Assembly (NCBI GenBank): GCA_021817065.1
Contig: JAKAWH010000009.1
Span: 1 to 44,091 of the forward strand
Length of the DNA stretch: 44,091 bases
Direction of reading: 5' to 3'
Source: Actinomycetes bacterium
Lineage (GTDB): Bacteria; Actinomycetota; Acidimicrobiia; Acidimicrobiales; JAKAVM01
The notes beneath the pieces were generated by a model. It ran no database searches and was not told the origin of the DNA. It worked only from the letters and a program-made list of their open reading frames with translations. Position numbers and translations under genes: made by a program. This document shows, one piece after another, positions 35,326-44,091 of this stretch. Positions within the stretch are counted from its first letter, which is position 1. Every line of letters begins with the position of its first letter.

Positions 35326-36530
35326 AGCCCCGTCTTTCCACCCGCCTGTCCGGCCTCGCCCCCTCGGCCACCCTGGCCATCGACGCCCAGGCCAAGGCGC
35401 TGGTCGAGGCCGGTGAACCGGTCATCTCGTTCGGTGCCGGCGAGCCCGATTTTCCCACACCTTCCCACGCAGTCGCCGCCGCAGTAGAGGCGTGCGGGAA
35501 CCCGCTCAACCACCACTACTCGGCCTCGGCGGGACTGGCCGATCTGCGGGAGGCGATCGCGGTCACCTGCTACCGGGACACCTCCCTGGAAGTGGGGCCC
35601 AAGCAGGTTCTGGTCACCAACGGGGTGAAGCATGCCCTCTTCAATGCGCTGGCTACCCTGGTCGATCCGGGCGACGAGGTGATCGTTCCATCGCCGTGGT
35701 GGGTGACCTATCCCGAGACGGTCCGCCTGGTGGGCGGGGTGCCCGTCGAAGTGCGGACCACTCCCGAATCTGGTTTCAAAGCCTCGGTGGAACAACTCGA
35801 CGCTGCGGCCACTCCTGCCACCAAGCTTCTCATCATGACCTCTCCCTCCAACCCGACCGGTACCGTCTACACCGGTGAGGAGCTGCGGGCGATCGGGGCC
35901 TGGGCTGGCGATCGGGGCATCTGGGTGGTCTCCGACGAGATCTATGCGCACCTGGTCTTCGGTGACCACACCCAGCACTCCATCGTCGCGGTCGCCCCCG
36001 AGCTGGCCGATCGGTGGGTCATCTTGAACGGGGTCTCCAAGTCCTATGCGATGACCGGATGGCGCCTGGGGTGGATGATCGGTCCCGAGGACGTGATCGC
36101 CGCGGCTGCCAACCTCCAGTCCCAGACCACCTCCAACGTGTGCAATGTATCGCAGCGAGCGGCGATCGCCGCCCTCACCGGGCACGGCCACGCGATCGGG
36201 GAGATGCGGGCCGCTTTCGACACCCGCCGCAAGTTGATGGTCCGGTTGCTGGGCGACATCGAAGGAGTATCGTGTGTCGAGCCGTTTGGCGCGTTCTACG
36301 CCTTCCCCTCCTTTGCCGGGGTGCTGGGGCGTGCCCTGGGCGCTCACAAGTCAGAGCCATCCTCCACGATGGAGTTGGCCGCCCTGCTCCTGGAGGAGGT
36401 GCACGTGGCGGTGGTTCCCGGAGAGGCCTTTTCGGCACCCGGGTACTTGCGGCTGTCGTACGCGCTGGCCGACGAGGACCTCTACGAGGGGATGACCCGC
36501 ATCAAAGAGTTCGTCGCTGGGGAGGGGTGA
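35310..36530 (+). CDS. aspC: Aspartate/aromatic-type aminotransferase (class I)
   Basis: About 406 residues of fold-type I PLP enzyme of the aspartate aminotransferase group. Key features are FGAGEPDFPTPSHAV, the VTNGVKHALFNALATL motif, SPSNPTGTVYTGEEL and VVSDEIYAHLVF. The PLP lysine is Lys244 in NGVSKSYAMTGWRLGW, and the carboxylate-binding Arg is in GYLRLSYALADE. It transfers the amino group between aspartate (or an aromatic amino acid) and 2-oxoglutarate; the exact substrate is not settled by sequence alone. ATG 35310 is chosen because the protein starts there as in relatives (KPRLSTRLSGLAPSATLAID); the frame extends to 35223 through sequence left by the truncated ATPase. Stands alone; a core-type gene. 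Confidence 0.9.
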   Translation: MAPSVKPRLSTRLSGLAPSATLAIDAQAKALVEAGEPVISFGAGEPDFPTPSHAVAAAVEACGNPLNHHYSASAGLADLREAIAVTCYRDTSLEVGPKQVLVTNGVKHALFNALATLVDPGDEVIVPSPWWVTYPETVRLVGGVPVEVRTTPESGFKASVEQLDAAATPATKLLIMTSPSNPTGTVYTGEELRAIGAWAGDRGIWVVSDEIYAHLVFGDHTQHSIVAVAPELADRWVILNGVSKSYAMTGWRLGWMIGPEDVIAAAANLQSQTTSNVCNVSQRAAIAALTGHGHAIGEMRAAFDTRRKLMVRLLGDIEGVSCVEPFGAFYAFPSFAGVLGRALGAHKSEPSSTMELAALLLEEVHVAVVPGEAFSAPGYLRLSYALADEDLYEGMTRIKEFVAGEG

Positions 36531-36704
36531 GCTTCTGGCCCGTAGCTCCTGGTTGATCGGGTCGGTTGGCGGGGACAGCTTCCAGCGAAGTGCCGACTTT
36601 TGCCCCCATCCATGAAACATTCGTCTTTGGGGGTAAAGTCGGGTGGTGACTTCTCTGACGGCTGAAGTCTTCGGCAGCTCCTCGGTTCTTCGATTGCTTC
36701 TCTG

Positions 36705-38129
36705 ATGGCACCGCGCGTCTCCGGTGGCCCTCCTTTTGTCGGCCGTACCCGGGAGCTGGCACTCCTTGCTCGGGTGCTGGGCGAGGTGCGGCGGAGTGGG
36801 TCGGGGCGGATCGTGGCGATACGCGGGCGGCGGCAGGTTGGCAAGTCCCGGCTGGCAGAGATTTTCTGCGAGCGATCGGGAGCGCCCTCGGTGTATTTCC
36901 AGGCTACCCGGCAGAGGCCCCCTCACCTCGAGATCGAGGGGTTCCGTGCGCTCGCTGCCGGCTCGCTCGATGATGCCGCTGTCGTTCTTGGCTCGGCTGC
37001 CTTTCACACCTGGGACGGGGTGCTGGCTGCGTTGGGGGAGGCCGTTGAACAGCCGACCATCGTTGTCATCGACGAGCTGCCCTGGTTGATCGAGCAGGAT
37101 GGGGCGGTGGAGGGCGCCCTCCAGACCGCTTTCGATCGTCACTTGAAGGTGCGGCCGATCCTCGTGGTCCTCATCGGCTCGGATTTGGCGATGATGGAGG
37201 CGCTCACCGCCTACGGCCGGCCTCTTTACGACCGTGCCCGCGTTCTCGCGGTTTCGCCGCTGGCTCCCTCCGAGGTCGGGGAGCTGGCCGGCCGCGACGC
37301 CCTCGACGCCCTAGACGCCTATGTGGTGGTCGGCGGCTTTCCAAATTTGGTGCATGCTCTGGCGGGTTCCCGGAGCCTGGCAGGGTTCCTCCGGGACCAG
37401 CTCGATGATCCGACTTCTCCCCTCATCGTCGCCGGTGAGCGCGCCCTCGCCGGGGAATTCCCTCCCGATGTTCATGCTCGTGCGGTGCTCGATGCAATCG
37501 GCAGCGGACGCCGCGAGCACAAGAGCATCTCTTCACAATCGGGTACCGGCGGTGCGACACTCGATCGTGCGCTGGACCATCTGATCGCCAAGCGGGCGGT
37601 TGCGAAGCTGTTCCCGTACTCGACCGAGCCCGGACGCCGGCGGAGCCGATACGAGGTGGTGGATCCCTACCTGCGCTTCTGGCTGCGCTTCGTCGGGCCG
37701 GCGCTCCCGGAGATAGAGCGTGGTCGCGGCAGGGAAGTGGCCCGCCGCACACTTGCTGATCTCCCCACCTTTGCTGGGCGGAGCATCGAGGCGGTGGTGC
37801 GGGAGGCGCTCACCCGGCTCCTCCCCGACCGGAAGTTCGGCCGGGCCCGGTACGTGAGTCCCTATTGGACCCGCGACGGCCGAGTGGAGGTGGACCTGGT
37901 GGGCGGGCACCGTCCCGATCGTGCCGAGCACGTCGAGTTCCTCGGATCGATCAAGTGGCGCCAGCAGGCACCCTTCGATAAGCGCGACCTGGCGGCTCTC
38001 GCGGCGCAGCGATCAAAGGTGCCGGGAGGGGGCCCTCGCACCCGCCTTATCGCGGTCAGCAGGGCAGGCATCTCCTGCGAGGGGCTCAACTACGGATTCG
38101 GGCCGGACGACCTGCTTGCTGCATGGTGA
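36705..38129 (+). CDS. Archaeal-type AAA ATPase with DUF234-like C terminus
   Basis: 474 residues. FVGRTRELALLARVL opens the ATPase; Walker A is IRGRRQVGKSRLAEIF, Walker B TIVVIDELPWLIEQD, and LVVLIGSDLAMMEAL the sensor 1 strand. A winged helix follows (HKSISSQSGTGGATLDRALD), then YEVVDPYLRFWLRFVGP, the hallmark of the DUF234 region. The restriction-like strand pair VEVDLVGG and HVEFLGSIKWR closes the protein. The family is widespread in archaea and scattered in bacteria, often next to mobile DNA, with no settled function. ATG 36705, no obvious ribosome site. It appears intact, unlike the other ATPase at 34390. Confidence 0.85.
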   Translation: MAPRVSGGPPFVGRTRELALLARVLGEVRRSGSGRIVAIRGRRQVGKSRLAEIFCERSGAPSVYFQATRQRPPHLEIEGFRALAAGSLDDAAVVLGSAAFHTWDGVLAALGEAVEQPTIVVIDELPWLIEQDGAVEGALQTAFDRHLKVRPILVVLIGSDLAMMEALTAYGRPLYDRARVLAVSPLAPSEVGELAGRDALDALDAYVVVGGFPNLVHALAGSRSLAGFLRDQLDDPTSPLIVAGERALAGEFPPDVHARAVLDAIGSGRREHKSISSQSGTGGATLDRALDHLIAKRAVAKLFPYSTEPGRRRSRYEVVDPYLRFWLRFVGPALPEIERGRGREVARRTLADLPTFAGRSIEAVVREALTRLLPDRKFGRARYVSPYWTRDGRVEVDLVGGHRPDRAEHVEFLGSIKWRQQAPFDKRDLAALAAQRSKVPGGGPRTRLIAVSRAGISCEGLNYGFGPDDLLAAW

Positions 38130-38202
38130 CCAAACTCGAGAGCCAACAAGAGCCGCCATATTCCGGCGGCGCTGCCCGGCGCTACCAACTCCGCGGCGCA
38201 GT

Positions 38203-38224
38203 CCTCCGGCCTTCAGGCCGGAGG
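38203..38224. terminator. Perfect hairpin between convergent genes, IS-end-like
   Basis: CCTCCGGCC-TTCA-GGCCGGAGG: nine-base perfect arms. It overlaps the stop of the HRDC fragment on the minus strand and follows the ATPase gene, so it may act as a bidirectional terminator. The flank GGTGAAGCGCCGTC is also found, reverse-complemented and degraded, at the end of the IS605 relic near 13.88 kb, so an IS605-type end is an alternative. Confidence 0.5.
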
Positions 38225-38395
38225 TGAAGCGCCGTCCCGAGCCACGCTGAGCAGCGCGAGCAACTCGTCACCGTAGGCTTCGAGCTTGGCGGGGCCGATT
38301 CCCTTTGCGCGCCGGCGACCGCGGGTCCGCACCGGGGCCCACTCCTCGGTCAGTTCGGCGAGGAAGGGTGAGGGGCAAGAAACTGCTCGGAATTA
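38213..38395 (-). pseudogene. HRDC-domain helicase, C-terminal fragment
   Basis: Read on the minus strand this encodes SPFLAELTEEWAP, then KGIGPAKLEAYGDELLALLS and a stop at 38215-38213. GIGPAKLExYGxxLLxLL is the core of HRDC domains that end RecQ and UvrD-type helicases, and SPFLAEL is reminiscent of the residues before them in UvrD/PcrA. Only ~60 codons remain; upstream the frame runs into the IS607-type element. The helicase core is nowhere nearby. A second fragment on the same strand lies on the far side of the element (40226-40396). Confidence 0.65.
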
Positions 38396-38409
38396 TCTAA
38401 GTATTCGTG

Positions 38410-38427
38410 AGCAAACACATGTTTGCT
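38410..38427. repeat. Palindrome AGCAAACA-CA-TGTTTGCT before tnpA
   Basis: Eight-base perfect arms with a two-base centre, eight bases before the tnpA ATG. It may be the recombinase binding site or an operator at the left end of the element. Confidence 0.6.
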
Positions 38428-38434
38428 GAACTCC

Positions 38435-38953
38435 ATGAAGATTGCCGAATGGGCACGAACCTATGGGGTACATCCCCAGACTGCCTACAGGTGGTTCAGG
38501 GAAGGCACGCTGCCAGTCCCGGCCGTCAAGCTCGCCTCGGGGACGATCATCGTCGAACAAGAGATGGGCAAAGCAACCATCGGAAGGACTGTCGCCTATT
38601 GCCGAGTGTCATCCCACGATAAGCGCGACGACCTTGAACGCCAAGAGGGACGAGTGAGTCTCTGGGCATCTGAGCACGGCCTGGCGGTCGATGAGGTGGT
38701 GAGCGAAGTGGGTTCTGGCCTCAATGCGACGCGCCCGAGCCTGGCGAGACTGCTGGCCGATCGTGAAGTTACGCGAATCGTGGTCGAGCATCGTGATCGT
38801 CTGGCTCGGTTCGGAGTCGAACACTTCGGGGCCGCTCTGGCGGCCCAAGGGCGTTCGATACTCGTTGTCGAGGACGGTGAAGGCGACGACGATCTTGTCC
38901 GGGACATGACCGAGGTGTTGACGAGCTTCTGCGCACGACTTTATGGGCGATGA
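38435..38953 (+). CDS. tnpA: IS607-family serine recombinase
   Basis: 172 residues. A MerR-like helix-turn-helix (MKIAEWARTYGVHPQTAYRW) is followed by a serine-recombinase catalytic domain: nucleophile Ser in VAYCRVSSHDKRDDL, then SEVGSGLNATRPSLARLLAD and the arginine-bearing EHRDRLARFGVEHF. ATG 38435 is preferred over an in-frame TTG at 38423 because relatives start at this Met. It catalyses excision and insertion of the element with little target specificity. All key residues are present. Overlaps or abuts the tnpB region. Confidence 0.9.
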   Translation: MKIAEWARTYGVHPQTAYRWFREGTLPVPAVKLASGTIIVEQEMGKATIGRTVAYCRVSSHDKRDDLERQEGRVSLWASEHGLAVDEVVSEVGSGLNATRPSLARLLADREVTRIVVEHRDRLARFGVEHFGAALAAQGRSILVVEDGEGDDDLVRDMTEVLTSFCARLYGR

Positions 38954-39009
38954 GGTGCCCGCAACAGGGCCATGCGCGCGATTACGACAGCCAAGAACGC
39001 CGAGGTGGG

Positions 39010-40196
39010 ATGAACACTCGCCAAGCCCTCCGATTCGAGCTGGACCCGAACAACGTCGCGGCATCCAGATTCGCGTCGCACTGCGGGGCCTCCAGCTTTG
39101 CCTACAACACGATGTTGGCCTACGTGCACTGGGCCCTCGATGCCAGGGCCTTCGAGAAGCGCACCACCGGTCAGCCTTCGACACAGGTCCCCTGGAACCT
39201 CTATGTTACCGGGTCACCACCGGCGCATTCGGGCTGGTAGATGGCCGGCAGGTGAAGATTCCCCGGATTGGGGTCGTCCGGGCCAAGGAGCCGACAAGTG
39301 CGCTCCTGGGCAAGATCGAGACCGGGGCTGCCCGGATCCTCTCGGCCACGATTTCCCAGGAATCCGGCAGGTGGTTCGTCTCATTTGGCTGCGAGGTGGA
39401 ACGATCTGACCGGCCGGCAACACACCCAGAAGCAGTCGTCGGGGTCGATCTCGGCGTCCACCACCTCGCTGCGATCTCGACCGGGAAGTATGTCGACAAT
39501 CCCAAGGCCCTGAACCGCTACCGCCGGCGCATGGCCCGATTGCAGCGCCAATTGTCACGCAAGCCCAAAGGTTCCAAGCGACGGATGCAGACAACGGCGA
39601 AACTTACCCGCTGCCATCGCAGAGTCGCCAACATCCGCAATGACCCGATCCACAAGGTCACGAGCCACCTCGCCTCCACTTACGCCACGGTTGTCGTCGA
39701 GGATCTAAACGTCTCCGGCATGACGGCAGCACCAGCGCCGAAGGTCGACGATAAGGGAACGTTCGGACGCAACGGAGCGGCGGTCAAAGCGGGTCTCAAT
39801 CGATCGGTGCTCGACACCTCCCCGGCCACATTCCGCCGCCAACTCACCTACAAGTTGCACTGGCACCACGGAAGGCTCATCGTTGCCGATCGATTCTTCC
39901 CAAGTTCCAAGACCTGCTCGTCGTGCGGAGAAGTGAAAGCCAAGCTCTCCGCCTCGACGAGAAGTTACCGTTGCGAGAACTGCGGTCTGGAAGCCGACCG
40001 TGGTCTCAATGCAGCAATGAATCTCGCCGCCTACGGGCGGCGGGTGCTGGACGTCGCGGTGAGTGGCACCGAGACACAAAACGCGCGTGGAGGAGGGCAC
40101 CCCCGGCAAAAGCCGAAGCCTCCGGTGAAGCGCGAAGACGGCTCCGGGCGACCGGATAGGTCCGTCACCGTCTCGTCGCAAGGCGAGGCTGCCTGA
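39010..40196 (+). pseudogene. tnpB: tnpB with internal deletion and frameshift
   Basis: The N terminus (MNTRQALRFELDPNN, then ASSFAYNTMLAYVHWAL) is in one frame and stops at 39240. The rest, from VTTGAFGLVDGRQVKIPRIG near 39205 to the end, is in another. Roughly a hundred residues expected between them (after VPWNLY) are absent, so a deletion rather than a single-base slip separates the parts. The nuclease half is complete: Asp in VVGVDLGVHHLA, Glu in VVVEDLNVSGM, zinc ribbon CSSCGEVKAK...CENCG, and Asp in DRGLNAAMNLA. An RNA-guided nuclease cannot be made in one piece from this sequence. Confidence 0.82.
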
Positions 40197-40224
40197 CTGT
40201 GATCACGCTTGATCACAGTCAGGC
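40191..40224. repeat. Perfect 15-bp inverted repeat at the IS607 right end
   Basis: GCCTGACTGTGATCA-CGCT-TGATCACAGTCAGGC: fifteen-base perfect arms, four-base loop, overlapping the tnpB stop. Likely the structured right end, where the guide RNA of intact elements would end, or a terminator (no T tract). Confidence 0.8.
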
Positions 40225-40225
40225 A

Positions 40226-40396
40226 ACGGCCCGAGTCCCTCGCAGTCGTTTCCGTTTCTGCATGAAAAGGGCTTGACTCTCCTCGAGACGCGCTCCTCGG
40301 CAGCTCCGAGCGCTCCCAGCAAGCCCGGACAGCAGCGGCGCGGCTGTGGCGGCCTCCGCAATAAGTGCAGGCGATTGTTCCCGGCCCGTTTTCCAT
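40226..40396 (-). pseudogene. Possible N-terminal fragment of the interrupted HRDC gene
   Basis: From ATG 40396 the minus strand reads ENGPGTIACTYCGGRHSRAA then AVRACWERSE, a Cys-X2-Cys...Cys motif that looks like a small N-terminal zinc-binding segment. It then runs Ser/Thr/Glu-rich up to the hairpin that ends the IS607-type element. It is on the same strand as the HRDC fragment at 38213-38395. Joining the two would still lack a helicase core, so either the host gene was short or the core was deleted. Protein coding is not certain. Confidence 0.4.
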
Positions 40397-40455
40397 CTGG
40401 CCGACTGTATCTGCCGGCCTTCTCGGAACTCGCCCCGGCCGGCATCTGAGGTAGC

Positions 40456-40461
40456 TAGGCT
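40456..40461 (+). promoter_or_regulatory. -10-like box (TAGGCT) before the HelZ-type helicase
   Basis: TAGGCT lies nine bases before ATG 40471 with no ribosome site between, in line with the other leaderless-type starts. Confidence 0.4.
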
Positions 40462-40470
40462 CCACCCTCG

Positions 40471-43437
40471 ATGGCCGCGGTTCTCCCTACCGAATACCTC
40501 GAGGACCTGGAAGCAGATGAAGCAGAGCTCGGAATCCATCTGCTGCAGGAAGCCCCCCGGGCCGAGATGGTGTTCACCCCGGCCGACCCGCCTCGAAACG
40601 GGGAGTTCGCCCTGTTCGTGCCGCCCGGTGGCGAAGCCGGAAGCATGTCCGGCGACGAGACCGGCGGCGAGTCCAGCGGTGGCGCCGGGTGGGAATTGGA
40701 GATCGCCTGGCCGGTGGGACGATCGATCCGCTCACGATGGGTTCCCGCCCGGTACCTGAGCGTTGCCGAAGGGTTGGACTACCTGCTTGGCGGGGACGGT
40801 GTCGGCAGCGCCAGCACTGCGGCCTGGAGGGTCGCCCTCCAGGCGGGGCTCGCCTTCCTGGCCCGGGGAAGGCTTTTCCCGGCGGTCACTCCAGAGGGCC
40901 ATGACGCCTGGCGGGCTGGCCCGTTCGACCCTGCCGACCACCGCCTGATCGAGGAGATCGCTGCGGCGATGCCGCCGTCTGCCTGCTGCGTCCCGGTCGG
41001 GGACGGCTCGCCGCTACGGGTGACGTCGCCTGTCCCGGCGGTGCGGGCGCTGTGGGACGCCCTGGCCGACACACTGGTGCGGACTCCGGCAGCCGAGGCG
41101 GTGGCCGGGGGGCAGCTCTTTGCCGGGAGGGACACCCACGACGCGCGGGAGCTGGCCGGCTGGCTGGCCGAGACCGGTGCGGGTATGGAGGGGGGAGTGA
41201 AGGTGGGCCTCAGGATCGCCCTCCACGGAGCGGCTCCCGATGAGACGGCGGCGGACGAGGAATGGCCCGTGCTCGACGGCGATGGCGAGCTCGACGGCCC
41301 GGTGGGAGTGGTCCAGGTTTCCTCGGTGGCCGACCCGTCCCTTGTGGTGTCGGCAGCGGAGCTTTTCCGCCTGCCTGCGGCGGTGCTGGCCAGGATGGGC
41401 GATGATGCCGAGACCGAGCTTTTACTCGGCCTGCGCCGGGGAGCCCGGGCGTGGCCACCGTTGTCGCCGCTCCTGGCCCAGGCCACCCCATCCCGGCTTC
41501 CTTTGAGCGACGACGAGGTGGAGGACCTCCTCACCGGTGGGGCGGCCGACGCTCTGGCAGCAGCGGGCATCGAGGTTCTCTGGCCCTCCAGCCTCCTCCT
41601 CCACGGACTCACTCTCCAAGCCAAGGCGATCGCGCCTCCGAAGGTCGACGGTACGGCCGGCTTCTCCCTGCGGGAGCTGGTCAAGTTCCGCTGGCAGCTC
41701 GCCCTGGGGGGCGAAGCGCTCACCGAGGAAGAGCTGGACCAGCTCGCCGAGGCCAAGAGGTCGTTGGTGCGCATCCGGGGCAAGTGGGTGGCGCTCGACC
41801 CCGCCCTGCTCGCCCGGGCCGGCACGACACGGGAACAGTCGGCGATGGAGGCCCTGGCAGCCCTGCTTGCCGGGGAGATGACCGTCGACGGAACCAGCAT
41901 GGCAGTGGTCGCCGAGGGGGAGATCGCATCGTTCGTCGAGAGGTTGCGTTCGATCGGGGAGGGGGGAACCTCCCAGCTCGGTCCTCCACCGGGTCTTGCC
42001 GGGGAGCTGCGCCACTACCAGGAGCGGGGGGTCAACTGGCTGCACACCATGTGCGAGCTGGGCCTGGGGGGCTGCCTGGCCGACGACATGGGGCTCGGCA
42101 AGACCGTCCAGGTGATCGGGCTGCACCTACATCGTTGTGCGATGGTCGAGCGGGCGATGGGGGAGGTGAACCACGCGGTTGGCGCCAGCACCTTGATCAT
42201 CTGTCCCACCTCCCTGCTGGGCAACTGGTCCCGCGAGGTGGCCCGCTTCGCTCCCTCCACCCCATTCCGCCGCTACTACGGGCCCGGGAGGGATCTGGAG
42301 AATATCGCGCCAGGAGAGGTGGTGATCACCTCCTACGGGGTGGCTCGCCGGGACCAGGAGCTGCTCGGCGAGGCGGGGTTCTCGCTGGTGGTGGCCGACG
42401 AGGCCCAGCATGCCAAGAACCCTCACTCCGAGACCGCCAAGGCTTTGCGCACCATCGCTTCCGACTCCAAGTCGCTGCGGGTGGCCTTGACCGGCACCCC
42501 GGTGGAGAACCGGCTGTCGGAGCTGTGGTCCATCCTCGACTGGACCACTCCCGGCCTGCTCGGGCCCCTGCAGCGGTTCCAGAAGACCATCGCCACCCCG
42601 GTCGAGCGGCACCGGGATCCTGCGGTTACCGAGAGGCTGAATCGCACGGTGCGCCCTTTTCTCCTACGTCGGAAGAAGACCGACCCGGCGGTGGCACCCG
42701 ATCTTCCGCCCCGCATTGTCACCGATCTACCGGTCGGCCTCACCGCCGAGCAGGTCACCCTCTACGAGGCCGAGGTTCGGGAGGCACTCGAGGCCATCGA
42801 GGGTAAGAAGGGCATCGAGCGGATGGGCCTGGTACTCCGCATGCTCACCGTCCTGAAGCAGATCTGCAACCACCCGGCCAACTACCTGCACCAGTCCGGC
42901 CCGATCAAGGGGCGCTCGGGCAAGCTGGCCGCCTTCGAGGAGCTGATCGACGTGATCGTGTCGGAGGGTGAGTCGGTGCTGGTCTTCTCCCAGTACGTCG
43001 AGATGTGCTCATTGCTGGAGACCCGCCTCTCCCAGCTCGGCGTTCCTACGATCTTTCTCCACGGCAAGGTCCCGGTGAAGCGCCGGGAAGAGATGGTCGC
43101 CGCTTTCCAGGCGGGGCGTGCGCCGGTCTTCCTGCTCTCGCTCAAGGCGGGCGGGGTGGGGCTCAACCTCACCCGAGCCACCCACGTGATCCACTACGAC
43201 CGCTGGTGGAACCCTGCGGTGGAGGACCAGGCAACCGACCGTGCCCACCGGATCGGCCAGGACCACCCGGTGCAGGTGCACCGCCTGATCGCCGAGGGGA
43301 CCATGGAGGATCGCATCGCGAAACTTCTCGAGTCCAAGCGGGACCTGGCCGAGAAGGTGGTGGGTGAGGGCGAGGCATGGATCGCCGATATGACCAACGA
43401 TCAACTGGCCGACCTGGTAGCCCTGGGGTCTTCGTGA
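40471..43437 (+). CDS. SNF2-family helicase (HelZ-type)
   Basis: 988 residues. The N-terminal ~480 residues (SNF2-associated region) include VGRSIRSRWVPARYLSVAEG and the segment FSLRELVKFRWQLALGGEAL with EEELDQLAEAKRSLVRIRGK. The helicase lobes follow: Walker A DDMGLGKTVQV with Lys544, LIICPTSLLGNWSREV, DEAQ box near residue 642 in VVADEAQHAKNP, and ALTGTPVENRLSELW. The second lobe has VLVFSQYVEMCSLLE, LLSLKAGGVGLNLT and DRAHRIGQ. Family members remodel or translocate on nucleic acid; the bacterial role is unclear. They are usually followed by a SWIM zinc-finger gene, as here. Intact by length and motifs. Confidence 0.9.
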   Translation: MAAVLPTEYLEDLEADEAELGIHLLQEAPRAEMVFTPADPPRNGEFALFVPPGGEAGSMSGDETGGESSGGAGWELEIAWPVGRSIRSRWVPARYLSVAEGLDYLLGGDGVGSASTAAWRVALQAGLAFLARGRLFPAVTPEGHDAWRAGPFDPADHRLIEEIAAAMPPSACCVPVGDGSPLRVTSPVPAVRALWDALADTLVRTPAAEAVAGGQLFAGRDTHDARELAGWLAETGAGMEGGVKVGLRIALHGAAPDETAADEEWPVLDGDGELDGPVGVVQVSSVADPSLVVSAAELFRLPAAVLARMGDDAETELLLGLRRGARAWPPLSPLLAQATPSRLPLSDDEVEDLLTGGAADALAAAGIEVLWPSSLLLHGLTLQAKAIAPPKVDGTAGFSLRELVKFRWQLALGGEALTEEELDQLAEAKRSLVRIRGKWVALDPALLARAGTTREQSAMEALAALLAGEMTVDGTSMAVVAEGEIASFVERLRSIGEGGTSQLGPPPGLAGELRHYQERGVNWLHTMCELGLGGCLADDMGLGKTVQVIGLHLHRCAMVERAMGEVNHAVGASTLIICPTSLLGNWSREVARFAPSTPFRRYYGPGRDLENIAPGEVVITSYGVARRDQELLGEAGFSLVVADEAQHAKNPHSETAKALRTIASDSKSLRVALTGTPVENRLSELWSILDWTTPGLLGPLQRFQKTIATPVERHRDPAVTERLNRTVRPFLLRRKKTDPAVAPDLPPRIVTDLPVGLTAEQVTLYEAEVREALEAIEGKKGIERMGLVLRMLTVLKQICNHPANYLHQSGPIKGRSGKLAAFEELIDVIVSEGESVLVFSQYVEMCSLLETRLSQLGVPTIFLHGKVPVKRREEMVAAFQAGRAPVFLLSLKAGGVGLNLTRATHVIHYDRWWNPAVEDQATDRAHRIGQDHPVQVHRLIAEGTMEDRIAKLLESKRDLAEKVVGEGEAWIADMTNDQLADLVALGSS

Positions 43438-43501
43438 GCGAGTTGCACCGAGACCACGCTCGGATGGAGGGAGAGGGGCTCGCAGGGAGGGCCGGGTCCC
43501 C

Positions 43502-44091
<590 letters not shown>

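Larger units (their letters stand above)
38400..40225 (+). mobile_element. IS607-type element
   Basis: Contains a serine-recombinase tnpA followed by a tnpB, in the order and orientation of IS607 elements. The left side starts close to an 18-bp palindrome (38410-38427) and the right side ends with a perfect hairpin (40191-40224). Target duplication is not expected for the family, so borders are estimates. The recombinase looks intact, while tnpB is damaged. Confidence 0.75.

Noticed and set aside
35157-36347. 396-codon open frame on the minus strand opposite the aminotransferase
   Set aside because: Exact antisense of a well-recognised PLP enzyme in GC-rich DNA; composition is Gly/Arg/His/Pro-rich shadow sequence.

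Overview
The window reads as a chromosomal segment of a GC-rich actinomycete-like bacterium, possibly an Acidimicrobiia relative. The clues are the high GC content, the Mycobacterium-type SerC, frequent GTG/TTG starts, and a recurrent TANNNT-N6-9-start pattern that suggests leaderless transcripts. Lineage is an inference, because no rRNA or tRNA gene was recognised. Core biosynthetic genes (ilvC 3' end, serC, an aspartate-type aminotransferase, dapB 3' end) are interleaved with accessory DNA.

Region by region. 1-299: end of ilvC. 367-8728 (minus): a complete four-gene Wadjet anti-plasmid operon, jetA-jetB-jetC-jetD, of the TIGR02677/02678/02680/02679 type. 8.8-14.6 kb: serC surrounded by an accessory patch. 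The patch holds four related minus-strand genes sharing an N-terminal helical domain and coiled coil (one carries a PD-(D/E)XK-like nuclease domain), a Uma2-family gene, a DUF4143 fragment, an IS605-type element with its centre deleted, and a serC 5' remnant. Five of these genes and jetA carry the same promoter-like motif upstream. 14.7-17.8 kb: a LEM-3-like GIY-YIG protein, then a membrane protein and a flavoprotein-like gene. 17.9-29.5 kb (minus): a type IV pilin locus with a GspH-like pilin, response regulator, histidine kinase, PilV-like and PilW-like minor pilins, a 1173-residue PilX-like protein with an Asp/Asn-rich insert, three lipoproteins and a beta-propeller lipoprotein. Base composition is visibly less GC-rich here. 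29.7-30.3 kb: vapBC-like toxin-antitoxin pair with a palindromic operator over its -10 box and start codon.

30.4-34.3 kb: a two-gene unit encoding a RapA/SNF2-like helicase and a 721-residue companion with a coiled coil and zinc ribbon. I cannot assign it to a described system, and it is the best candidate here for something new. 34.3-38.1 kb: a truncated DUF4143-type ATPase behind 23-bp tandem repeats, the aminotransferase, and an archaeal-type AAA ATPase with a DUF234-like end. 38.2-40.4 kb: an IS607-type element with an apparently intact recombinase and a broken tnpB, lying between two minus-strand fragments of what may be one HRDC/zinc-finger gene. 40.5-43.4 kb: a large SNF2/HelZ helicase, followed by a SWIM-family partner that is cut off just before its zinc-binding motif, where dapB begins on the other strand.

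Taken together, Wadjet, nuclease-fold proteins, toxin-antitoxin, SNF2 helicases and IS remnants sit between housekeeping genes, as expected for a recurrent insertion and defence hotspot. Most of the broken genes are parts of mobile or selfish elements.
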